This document shows positions 33,215 through 43,292 of a stretch of 47,500 bases of DNA, piece by piece (positions within the stretch are counted from its first letter, which is position 1; every line of letters begins with the position of its first letter). Under the pieces are notes generated by a model that made no database searches, was not told where the DNA came from, and saw only the letters and a program-made list of their open reading frames with translations. Source of the DNA: Chrysomallon squamiferum (Eukaryota > Mollusca > Gastropoda > Neomphalida > Peltospiridae); contig CM022679.1 in the NCBI GenBank assembly GCA_012295275.1, positions 22,796,415 to 22,843,914 of the forward strand. Direction: 5' to 3'. Made by a program: the position numbers and the translations under genes.

Positions 33215-33526
33215 TTATTTTTTAATAACCAATACCTTTTCCTTAATTATTTTGTGACGAGAAAAAGTAAATTTTATGCGAAAATTTTGTGAGACAAACC
33301 AGATATACATTCTCATGGGGAAACCAGTAATCAAGGTTTCAGGGCTTTCGCCGTTATAGAACTCTTTCAGTTTGCACGCGGCTCTAATTGTTGCAGTTTT
33401 ATGTGCGTGATATCTAAGCTGCACTTTTAGAAATCGTGATTTCAGTATCCGCGAACTAAGGCGTATCCTATGCGAGACTGATACAGCTTTGTTATTGTAT
33501 TCCCCGTGTTTGTAATGATAATCCAA
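33215..33526 (-). CDS. Unassigned small ORF (103 aa)
   Basis: An open frame in a locally GC-richer patch encodes a basic sequence with stretches that look protein-like (AACKLKEFYNGESPETL, TGFPMRMYIWFVSQNF). No domain is recognised, and no TATA box or splice signals were assigned. It lies antisense to and just upstream of the possible 5' UTR exon of the LamG/mucin gene. It may be a degraded mobile-element coding fragment. Confidence 0.25.
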   Translation of the reverse strand: MDYHYKHGEYNNKAVSVSHRIRLSSRILKSRFLKVQLRYHAHKTATIRAACKLKEFYNGESPETLITGFPMRMYIWFVSQNFRIKFTFSRHKIIKEKVLVIKK

Positions 33527-33534
33527 GTCAATGG

Positions 33535-33636
33535 TTGGTTGAAAATATCAGAAAACCAGTATGAAGTTGTTGACAGGAAAAGTCGATATATTTCTTTTCC
33601 CATTGACTCAAGACTTTCACTGATAACTGGATTCAG
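33535..33636 (+). promoter_or_regulatory. Possible 5' UTR exon of the LamG/mucin/PAN gene
   Basis: A strong donor (GATTCAG/GTAAGATC) ends at 33636, about 550 bases before the signal-peptide exon, whose own ATG follows a TTTCAG acceptor-like string. The stretch contains one short upstream ORF starting at the ATG in CAGTATGAAG. The start of this exon cannot be seen. Confidence 0.3.
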
Positions 33637-33662
33637 GTAAGATCATAGACAAAATAGATTTT

Positions 33663-33664
<2 letters not shown>

Positions 33665-33707
<43 letters not shown>

Positions 33708-33815
33708 TATCTTTATTTTTTTTGGTTGTAAAGTATTATAATGCATTATTATTGAATTGTAATGAATAAATGTAATATTTGAAAATGTCTGGGAAAAGGA
33801 TTCCGATAGAATTAT

Positions 33816-33902
<87 letters not shown>

Positions 33903-33983
33903 ATAAACCAAAAACGCAAAAAAGATTCCATTTTTAATAATTAAATATATAACTGGTTTATGTAGAAGAGAGAAAGTTATTTG

Positions 33984-34054
<71 letters not shown>

Positions 34055-34060
34055 TTTTCT
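33665..34060 (+). repeat. (TA)n, inverted (AAT)n(ATT)n and (ATT)n microsatellites
   Basis: (TA)n at about 33667-33699. An AAT run turning into an ATT run at about 33819-33905 makes a long perfect inverted repeat. A separate (ATT)n run lies at about 33985-34049. Confidence 0.95.
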
Positions 34061-34189
34061 TCTTTTTTTTTTCTTTTTCACTTTATGCAATAACATTAAC
34101 TTTTCTATAACCGTTTAAAACCCCAAAAAAACACAAACGGAGAAGTATTTTATAATAATTTACTTTAATTCCAATCATTCAGTTTCAGA

Positions 34190-34718
34190 ATGTGCAATAC
34201 CAAGAAAATGAAGATATCACTTCTGTTATTTTTAACACTGATTGCAAGTAAACTGCTTTTATTTATTTATTTTTCATCATCATAATCATCAGCATCACTA
34301 TTGTTGTTGTTCGTTTTTGCCTTCTCCTTCTTCTTCTTCTTCTTCTTCTTCTTCTTCTTCTTTTGTTTATACTCTAACCGGATTCTTCTAGATTGCTAAG
34401 ATTACTAAACATAATCTTAGGGTCATGTTAAAAATATACACGTCTCTGTACGTTTGTTATTCCTGTTTGTCACATTTTATTTGTCACTAAGGGTACTCTA
34501 CTAAACTATTTCTCCCTCTAATCTGATCACTTTATAATAGCAACAACACCCAGAATTGCTTCAACAGCAACTATCAGTTACAACTGACACTACCAACTGT
34601 TTCCATACCTATAACAACAACATCTGCTACTGCTATTTTTACTATTTCTACTATCACTATTTTATTACTATTTCCTCTGCATGTATTATTATTATTATTA
34701 TTATTGTTATTGTTATTG

Positions 34719-34767
<49 letters not shown>

Positions 34768-37700
34768 CTTTATCGATCTTCCTTGCTATTGGAACATCTT
34801 GTCTAAGTCACAATCATCTCTCGCTATTTTCCGTTTCATTTCACTGTTATTATTCCTTGGGGAACTATTAACAATCAAATAATAATAAAAAAAAGATAAC
34901 ATTGATAAAACATGCAGGAAAAGAAAATACCCCAAAATAGATTTGAAATGTCTGATTCGCTCGCCGGATGTATGTTCATTTATGAAGACAAACATGTTCA
35001 CACTAATACTTTAAATGAAAACAAATATCTCATCTTCGATATTTTACTATAAATTATTTTTTTTATTTCTTCTTTTGTCTGATAATTATTAATCATTTTC
35101 TTTTGAGCACATACACATGGATCTACGAACCCTACACTGTGTTGGCCTCTTGGGGATCAAACCGCCGCAAGAGAAGTTGTTCAGAACGATTACATAAACT
35201 ACCCGAATACTACAATTTATGTCGCAAGCGGGTACCCAGGTTTGAATTACAAATCGTTGAGTTTGGATGGCCTGAATGACTACATAAGTCTAAGATTCCC
35301 AGGAAATATTAATTACCAGATACTAACGTTCATGTTTTACGTTTATCCTGAAGGCGTCACGGGAACCTTATTGCATTTCAAGTCAGACTCTCCAAAAAAA
35401 GGTAAAATCAGTGAGATTTGGGTCAGTTTGGATAACAGAAAGATATACATAAGTATCATCGCAGAAAGATATTATTTAATTTTCAGTGCAGCAGCACATT
35501 CTTTGATTTTGAATCGGTGGAATTTTGTGGCTGTGGAAGGTGATTTTACAGTCGGTGGAAAACTCAAAATATTCAACAAAACTGATTTGACGACTGAGGC
35601 TCGTAGAATTATTTCTGGTCAGGATTCCGGGGAAGATGGTGGAGGCCATGGGTCAGGTTATGATGGCAGTGATAAATGCAAAGAAAACCATTCCAAGAAT
35701 AAAGGAAAAAAAGGTAAAAAATCCCACAAAAGTTCCGAAAAAAGTACTAATAACCAAAACAAGTCTAGCAAAAACCGTAACAAAAGAGACACTTCTAAAC
35801 AAAAAAGTCACGAAACCCAAAATTCCGGGGAAAAACATTCGTCCAAAAACAGTTCTGCGAAAAAGCATAATTCCAAAGAAAATAAGAAACACGGAAAGAA
35901 AAATTCGAATGAAAGTGGATCCGAAGAACATAAGGAGAACGCCAAAGGAAATAATAAAAAGAGCAAAGATACTTCCGAAGAGAAAATGATAGATTACCGG
36001 CTAGGAAATCCTGGACAGATTATGCTGGGTAGGAGACTAGCAGGTGGTGATTGTTTGAAAGGACGTTTTACTTGTCTCACGACGTTCGACGTCTTGTACG
36101 ACCCTGTCATGTCTTCTGACTCACTCTGTAAGCATCCTGAACTGTGGGCCGGAAATGGTAAGTACCATGTGTTTATGTCTTTATAATAATTACGCATCTG
36201 GATAACAATAATAATTATAATTTTCTTAATCATCATCATAAAAAATTATTATTATTATTATTGTTGTTGTTGCTGTTGTAGTAGTAAATCCTAACAAATT
36301 AATCTATTCGATAATGCAATTTTTTGTCCAGAGTCAGATCTATATTTCTTATAATTTTCAATGTTTATGAATACAATACAGAGCTATTCTTTGAATTTTT
36401 GTTTTCAGATATTCCACCAGCATCTGTGACTGTTATTGATAATAAGATAACGGAGACCACTACATCCAAAATTTCTGACAATACCGAAGTTACCACCATC
36501 AAAACAACAGAAACAAACGGAGGACTTCAGCAAGAATCTTCTTCTGGTGCCAGCATTACAACAACACTGGATGCCACTGGAGAAGTACACAGTGGTGATA
36601 CACAGAGTTCCGGGTTTTCTGATAAAACGACAACAGATAATAATGGTGTCTCCCACACGGAGAGATTGAGTGCCACTGAAATAACAACAACAGAACGAAA
36701 ACTTGGGACTCAAAATACTCAAAGTTTTACTGTTTCTGAAATAATAACAACAGAAAGAAAACTAGGAACTCAAAATACTCAAAGTTCTACTGGTTCTGAT
36801 ATAACAACGACAGAAAGGGAACTGGAGACTCAAAGTACTCAAAGTTCTACTGTTGCTGATATAATAACCACAGAAAGGGAAATAGAGACTCAAAGTACTC
36901 AAAGTACTCAAAGTTCTACTGTTGCTGATTTAACAACGATAGAAAGGGAACTAGAAACTCAAAGTACTCAAAGTTCTACTGTTTCTGATATAACAACAAC
37001 AGAAAGGGAACTAGAAACACAAAGTACTCAAAGTTCTACTGTTTCTGATATAACAACAACAGAAAGGGAACTAGAGACTCAAAATACTAAAAGTTCTACT
37101 CTTTCTGGTATAAGAAAAACAGAAACGGAACAAGAGACTCAAAGTACTCAAAGTTCTACTGTTTCTGATACAACAACAGAAACGGAACAAGAGACTCAAA
37201 GTTCTGCTGTTTCTGATATAACAACAGTTACAGATAAAACAACCGAAAAGAAACAATGGACGCCAACTGAACATGTTCAAACCTCGGCTGTTTCTGACAT
37301 AACTACAACAGAAACGAAAATGACGACCAGCACCGTCAACGCCCAGTATACCAGCCTGGCCAGTACAACGACAACCGAAAGTGAAATTTTGTCTAACAGT
37401 TCCCAGTATCCTGATCTTAGTAACAAACAAAACAAGGTGATCAAAATATGGTGTCTGACAAACTATTCCCATGTTTACGAGCTCAACGCATCTGATCCGG
37501 TATATTTCAGCCACTGTCCTCGGTTTTCTTCAGGACATCCTCATCTTCGTGGTCAGGCAACGCTTTTTGATGGATTCCAGCTATCATTTATAAAGATGCG
37601 TCTTAACATTGTTGACCTTCTGAGCGACTTTACTCTGGCTTTTTTCTTCAGGCCTGCCTCTTTGTCCATGGGAACTGTCTTAGATTACCTATATTCTGGA

Positions 37701-38814
37701 GCAAAGGGTGTCAGATGGAAGATAAAGCTGACTGTAAACGTCAGTAATGTGGATTTGACCATGTGGAATTCTTCTGTGATTTGTGATAGAATTCGTGTAT
37801 TAAATATACTTATTCCCAACATGTGGCATTATATTGCTATTCGTAGTTCCAGCATTGATCACGCATTTAGCTTAACTGTTAATAACGATACATTCCAGGG
37901 AAACCAGAGGTGTTCTGCACCACATGATGTAACAGGAGCTGGAGATTTGTATGTTGGAAACAGCGTGGAGCTTGATGACGGTTTCAGAGGAAGCTTGATG
38001 TGTCTTGTTCTGTTCAATGGGAAAAGTTCTGATGGAGAAAAATCTCTCAGCAAAACGTGCAACTATACCACTAATCCTTCAGGTGAACCATTTTTCTCAT
38101 TTCATCAGACTTATTACATATATGTATGATAATATGTGTATATATTTCTTTCAGATTAATTGTTCATAGTTATTTCCGAATTATTAACGCATAAACATTT
38201 ATTATTAATATTCATTTTTACAATAATAAAAAAGGATTGCTATTTGTATACGGTGAGGGGCACACATCTGATCAGCATTTACGTTTATGAAAATCTAACT
38301 GGGAAATATTAAGACCAGTGCATTTTCCATTTTCTCCAACTAATAATTTAACTGTAATTCTGATACTGCCCTCAACAGACAACCTACAGGTTCCTCAACA
38401 TGCGCAGAAGAAAAATTAATTTAATGGTATTTTCTAACATGCCTCTGTCATTTCCACAACAGTTAACAAACCTTTTAAATTCAGTACGTTTCTAACAACA
38501 GTTTATTTTCTGTCTTTGCAGAAACGATCTCAAAATCATGCAAGATGTCGTCAGCTGTTAGTAGCACTTATTTCAAACTGACCCATAAGGATGGATCTCC
38601 TAATTTACAATCAGGACGACCTTTAGAGACCAGACCATCATCCTCGTTGGTTCACTGTAGCCGCGCATGCGCAGACACGTTATACTGTCGTTCATTTTCG
38701 CTGACTGGGAAGACGTTATGTCGCATGTTTGATTTTGTAGTCAGAGGAAATGCAATAACGCCGACCACGGACACAGATTATTATGTTCTTACGGAGATTA
38801 GTGAAACTGATTAA
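34190..38814 (+). CDS. Secreted multidomain protein: signal peptide, interrupted LamG-like domain, Ser/Thr mucin-like repeats, second LamG-like domain, PAN/apple-like C-terminus (1,024 aa)
   Basis: Four exons: 34190-34247, 35108-36157, 36409-38082, 38522-38814. All junctions are phase 1 and total exactly 1,025 codons. Exon 1 encodes a signal peptide (basic start, then ISLLLFLTLIA). Exon 2 starts with LCWPLG, then a concanavalin/LamG-like fold (LSLDGLNDYISLRF, FMFYVYPEG, RWNFVAVEG). It is interrupted at residues about 190-302 by a Lys/Ser/Asn-rich tract and resumes with CLKGRFTCLTTFDVLYD. Exon 3 has a Ser/Thr/Glu stalk (residues 370-715) with ~20-residue repeats, then a second LamG-like domain (715-925; NMWHYIAIRS, FRGSLMCLVLF). 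Exon 4 is Cys-rich and PAN-like (VHCSRACADTLYCRSFSL, TLCRMFDF). No transmembrane segment or GPI signal follows. Likely an extracellular matrix, mucus or shell-associated protein (inference). I do not recognise an orthologue. Confidence 0.85.
34248..35107. other. Intron 1 of the LamG/mucin/PAN gene
   Basis: Contains (CTT)n at about 34326-34362 and (ATT)n at about 34687-34766. Otherwise AT-rich without recognisable features. Confidence 0.85.
35623..35985 (+). repeat. Lys/Ser/Asn-rich low-complexity insertion inside the first LamG-like domain
   Basis: Roughly 115 codons encode short Lys-, Ser-, Asn- and Glu-rich runs such as KGKKGKKSHKSSEK and KENKKHGKKNSNES. The block lies between the strand after RWNFVAVEG and the C-terminal CLKGRFTCL part of the same fold. 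It remains open in all three plus-strand contexts relevant to the gene and has no splice sites that would remove it cleanly. Confidence 0.8.
36690..37320 (+). repeat. 60-bp coding tandem repeat (20-residue mucin-like units)
   Basis: Within exon 3 of the LamG/mucin gene the DNA repeats with a ~60 bp period encoding variants of TQSSTVSDITTTERELE-like units. About nine copies are visible. The middle ones (about 36960-37080) are nearly identical; the outer ones have diverged or lost residues. One copy carries an extra four-codon STQS duplication near 36900. All length changes are multiples of three, so the frame is kept. Such Thr/Ser-dense repeats usually carry O-glycans. Confidence 0.85.
38083..38521. 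other. Intron 3 of the LamG/mucin/PAN gene
   Basis: AT-rich. Nothing recognised beyond the splice sites. Confidence 0.8.
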
Positions 38815-38825
38815 AAACGTATCGA

Positions 38826-38831
38826 AATAAA
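38826..38831 (+). terminator. Candidate polyadenylation signal of the LamG/mucin/PAN gene
   Basis: An AATAAA hexamer begins 12 bases after the TAA stop. This would give a very short 3' UTR. Other AT-rich hexamers downstream could serve instead. Confidence 0.35.
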
Positions 38832-40711
38832 TATGAAAAGAATTTATTAATTTTTAATGTATAGTACCTCTTACAAATAATACAGCTTACATATTTATTT
38901 AATTAGTAAGTTAGTTAAACTGAAAAAAAAAAGAGTGTTTTAAATATATATATATATATATATAGTTTTCAAAATTGCTTCACATAATTTATTGTTATTC
39001 TTGTTGTTCCAATACACTATCTCGCAATGTGTGTAATATTAGCATGTAGCATTTAAATATATGTTTAGCGTATTGTTTTCTGCACTTCCGTGAATATCTG
39101 CCATAATTATTATGTACACCTATTATGAACCTAGCGAATCGATGTATAAAGTTCTACTGTTCTCTACTATAACAACATTTACAGACAAAACAATAGAAAA
39201 GGAACTATGTGTGTTTAAGGTTTAAACAGCAGGTGCAATATTGTTATTATTCAGTTTTAGTATGCGGTGGTTCGTTTTTATTTTTACAAATAACCCTGAT
39301 ACAGTCATTTCTTCTAGTACATATATATAAATATATGTTGTTATATTAATATTAATTTTAACGATCAGTTGAAATATTGTGTTCATCCTTTTATTTAGTT
39401 ACTCACATTCTAAAACATTAGACGTACATTCAGTTTGTATGGAATAATAAAAAGATAAACTCGTTTTTGAAACCCAGTTCATTAAGCCTGTAATTTTCCT
39501 CGTAGAATATTAATGCATAATGTTATCTGGTTTTATTTATTTTTATTTTTTGGTTCTTTTGTTATTGTTGTTGTTGTTGTGTTTACAAAGACACAAATTC
39601 TTTGATTATCTTTTATTATTTATTTCTTGTAGTCTTGATTTTTATTTTTATTTCTTTTGTGATCAATTAAAAGATCGTTTAATATGGACCATTTTTTTAA
39701 TTCAATAAACCTCGATGAATGACTAATGCAGAATTAAATAACAGACGAAGATTTAGTTTAGTAAAATGACGTTAGATCAATTCCCTGAAAACCACAGATT
39801 TAATTTACTAATTGCTGTTAACAGCTTTCGGTAATTTCCTGTTGAACTTAATGCTGTGACATTGAAATTAAACAAAAGAAAAGGTCAAGTCAGTATTAAA
39901 AAAAAGTTCTTTTAGAAAAGTTCCAAAACTGCCTACTACGGAATAATGATGCATGTTGTAAAATATTAGGTATTTCGAGGGAAAAAAAATTGTAATCGAA
40001 GGTATTTAAGTAATTCACTACAAAGGATTATGTAAATGATTTTTTAATTCTTTTTCATTGACTAATCGATGGAGTTTAAGTTGATAAAGCCCTACGTCAA
40101 ACTAACTTGGAGTAGTGCATGGTTATCGTTTCACTGCTACAAGGTCTCCTGTCTGTAACTAACTATATTGGTCAGACAATTTAAGCTCCCGAATTATGTC
40201 TTAAGATACAAGGGAATATTATATAAAACCATTTAAAGTGATGGAGACTGACATACTCGATGAATCCAATGCAAGCAATATTATTATTACTATTGAGATC
40301 ATTTTTTTTTATTTTATTTTACGTGAAGGCTCGATTCAGTTCTAAATGCATATTTACCCAGTAACAATCTGTAAATCCACTAAATCTGCCTATTATTCTA
40401 ATAATTGTGTAATGAACTAACTTAAAATCATTTTGAAAGATTTGTCTTCAAAATCTTAAATGCTCCTTATTGTTTGTAGGTTTTAAAGGTCAAAAACAAA
40501 TACTTTAAAAATAATCTGTCAGTTGTAGTGTTGGTGGAAAAAAATACTAATGGCAACAAAATAAATGTAGATAATATTAAGGTATATATATAAACAACAT
40601 TTTAACATTTTTTTTTTTTTTGAGATGGATTGAAAAAAACGCCTTCATTTCCGGTAAAGAATAATAACTTCGCCGAAAGCGTAACAAAAAGTACATGCAC
40701 AGTAGAACATA
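38832..40711. other. Intergenic region between the LamG/mucin gene and CISD2
   Basis: AT-rich with a short (TA)n at about 38947-38964. A faint echo of the mucin repeat (AAAGTTCTACTGTTCTCTACTATAACAACA-like, split) is seen at about 39150-39205. No further gene is supported. Confidence 0.6.
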
Positions 40712-42135
40712 ATGGACGCTGTGTCGAGATTGGTACGTGTTTCGATTCCAGATTACCTGAAAGATTTACCGGTTCCTTCTTCATTTTTGGGATTTGCAAA
40801 ACTTTCAGGTATGAGTAACATGAAAACGTTGCACCTGTTAAAGTGGTAATGAATTTCGGTGTTGTCATGCTTCTATTCTGAATTTTAACAACTTTTACAG
40901 GCGTGAGCCGAGATAATAGAGAGGTCAAAAAGACGGATAAAAAACAAACAAAAAAGAAAAGGGCATAATTACTCAAAGAAAAAAAGTTGCAAAATGTTTT
41001 CTTTCTGTATTAATAATATTAAGAAAATCCTGTTTAGTTAATGATGATGAACTGTTATATATACATTATGATATTTACACGCACCTGCTCTTTAACAGTT
41101 TATTAACTCAGTCTATTGTACTGCAACAATAAAAACATCAAACTCGTTTTGTCACTTTTTCGCACAGTAAAAAACATTTAGAGTATTACTATTAGCAACA
41201 TATCACGTAATGTTTCGACAATTACTTTAATTTACAACAAAAACTAAAGCTAATTATTTATTTATATTTTAATATTTAATTAGCAAAGTCAGTCGATACA
41301 TGTTTCTTTACTTCCGCAATTAAATATTTTCCCTTTTATTGCTTTAAGGAGATTTATTAAATAATATAAGTTTATTCATAATCAGAGTGTTTTTTTTTAT
41401 TTTAATTCATTTATTTTTATTGTCTTATTTGTTTGGGTCTTTGTCAAGCTGTAGTATAAAAAAAAGTTCTCCATATTTAGAGAGTTTAGGGACCAACGTA
41501 ATTTTCTTTAATTATATTTACAAAGAATGTTAATTGTTTGGTGATAAATAAATATTTTTTTTAGAGCAATAATTTTTGGCCAATATGTTATATAAATTAT
41601 AAAGATTAAAAATATTTTAAATTATTAAAGGTATTATCTTGCTTAAAACACCTTATCACTTAAGTTGTTAAATACTTTAAATCTGTTAGAGTATATCAAT
41701 GTAGGCTTTTATAAAAAATAATATGTATTTACTTGATAAAAATTATTTATTGTTTCAAGGTATACTTTTGAAATCAATTACAGTATTGATACGACTGCGG
41801 ACATGATGCAATCTAAACATTAAAGGGTGATAACTCTTACATGCATGATGCAAGCAGCATTTAAAGTAACTTCTGTTAGATTGATGTACTCGTAATTATA
41901 TACATAATGAATATCAATATTAACTAATTGTGTTTTTAGACTTCACATACTGTTTAATTAACAATTTAAACTAAATCAGTAAAAAAAAAAAAGAAAAAAA
42001 AAAGTGATATTGGATTCAAGATATATCTGCATTTTTTAAAGGGTTAACACTTTTCTTTCTTCCCCAGAAACTGCATATCCATTTTATCATCTGTAAATCC
42101 ATACTCTCATTATACTTCTATTATTTTATTTTATT

Positions 42136-42174
<39 letters not shown>

Positions 42175-43292
42175 TTTGTTTGTTTATATATAATGTTCAC
42201 ACATGTTTTCTTCCTTTTTAATTTTTATTAATACATGACACAGAAAGCTTTTAACATTTTAAAGCCAAATTCATTTCATTCTTTCCTTAAGTATATTTTT
42301 CTGCCATTTGTTCAGAACAGTTTTTCTTTCAAATACCAGTCACTTATAGAATTATGTTAATACTACTTCCATGACTGTGCATTACATTTTGTCCTGTTTC
42401 AGCTCAAGACTGGCTGTCTCTTGTGCCATTTGTTGGGACTGTTAGTCTCATCGTGTATGTCACTTTCCAAGCATTTCGGCCCAGACGTAAAAAAGTAGAC
42501 TATCCAATGAACCCAAAAATTCAGAAGGAAAATCCAAAGGTTACAAATGTGGTAGATGTTGAGGACCTGGGAGAAAAGGTCAGCTACTGCCGATGTTGGA
42601 GGTCAAAGAAAGTAAGTTTTGGTTCATATTATTTTGGTTTTTTATTTATTAATTTATTACTAGTTAATTATATTTGTTTATTATTACTAGTTTATTAGAT
42701 TTATTTATTGTTGACAGCTGAGTACATTTACATATTGTTAATAATTTATAACATTTGTTTGTTATTAGATTTATTTATTATTAACAAACTATTTTTTATT
42801 TTAATATTATACATTTGTATTCAAGTACTAGATATTATTCATTTATCATTGTGTAATTTATTGGATTTTCATTTTCTTATTGGTAATATTATATGTTTAA
42901 GATTTTAGTTGATTTTTTAAATTATTTTATTGAAATGTCTGCCTTTTTTGTCATTCTTCATCAACTCTCGTTTGTGATTTCCTACTATTTCATTTTTGAA
43001 ACTAAAAAAATTTAAAGCTGTAGATTATGTACCTTAAAAATCAATTTTTACAGCTATTAAAAGGGAAACTGATTTGTTGAAAAATAAAACCAGTAAAACT
43101 AATCCTTTGTTATTTTGTTAATTTTTTTAATAATTTTTCTTTTTTTGTTATTCATTCAGTGAAATTTCCGTTACTAAAACGATTTTGTGATCTCTCATTT
43201 TTCAGTTTCCACTGTGTGATGGCAGCCACAAAAAACATAATGAAATCACAGGAGACAATGTTGGTCCACTTGTTCTGAAGCGAAATAAATAA
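40712..43292 (+). CDS. CISD2: CISD2 (NAF-1/Miner1) CDGSH iron-sulfur domain protein, 130 aa
   Basis: ER/outer-mitochondrial-membrane protein that binds a redox-active 2Fe-2S cluster; the family acts in calcium, autophagy and iron-sulfur homeostasis. Three exons: 40712-40808, 42403-42611, 43206-43292; phases join to 131 codons including the stop. The N-terminus [20 protein letters not shown] with [12 protein letters not shown] matches CISD2 (compare YLKRLPVPESITGFARL in the human protein) and excludes CISD1. A membrane segment follows at about residues 36-56 ([19 protein letters not shown]). The C-terminal domain has KIQKENPKV and the cluster ligands Cys95, Cys97, Cys106 and His110 in YCRCWRSKK / [12 protein letters not shown], all intact. 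Length is close to human CISD2 (135 aa). Exon 1 is easily missed because a longer open frame overlaps it. Confidence 0.95.
40809..43205. other. CISD2: Introns of CISD2
   Basis: Intron 1 (40809-42402) is AT-rich with an (ATTT)n run at about 42122-42182. Intron 2 (42612-43205) is AT-rich. Nothing else recognised. Confidence 0.85.

Noticed and set aside
35653-35931. Hydrophobic minus-strand ORF of 92 residues
   Set aside because: Antisense of the Lys/Asn-rich insertion; hydrophobicity is the mirror of AAA/AAT codons.
37071-37514. 147-residue minus-strand ORF
   Set aside because: Antisense of the mucin repeat; repeated frames stay open by periodicity.
40630-40818. 62-residue ORF over CISD2 exon 1
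   Set aside because: Wrong frame; the CISD2 N-terminus reads from the ATG at 40712 in another frame with a matching splice phase.
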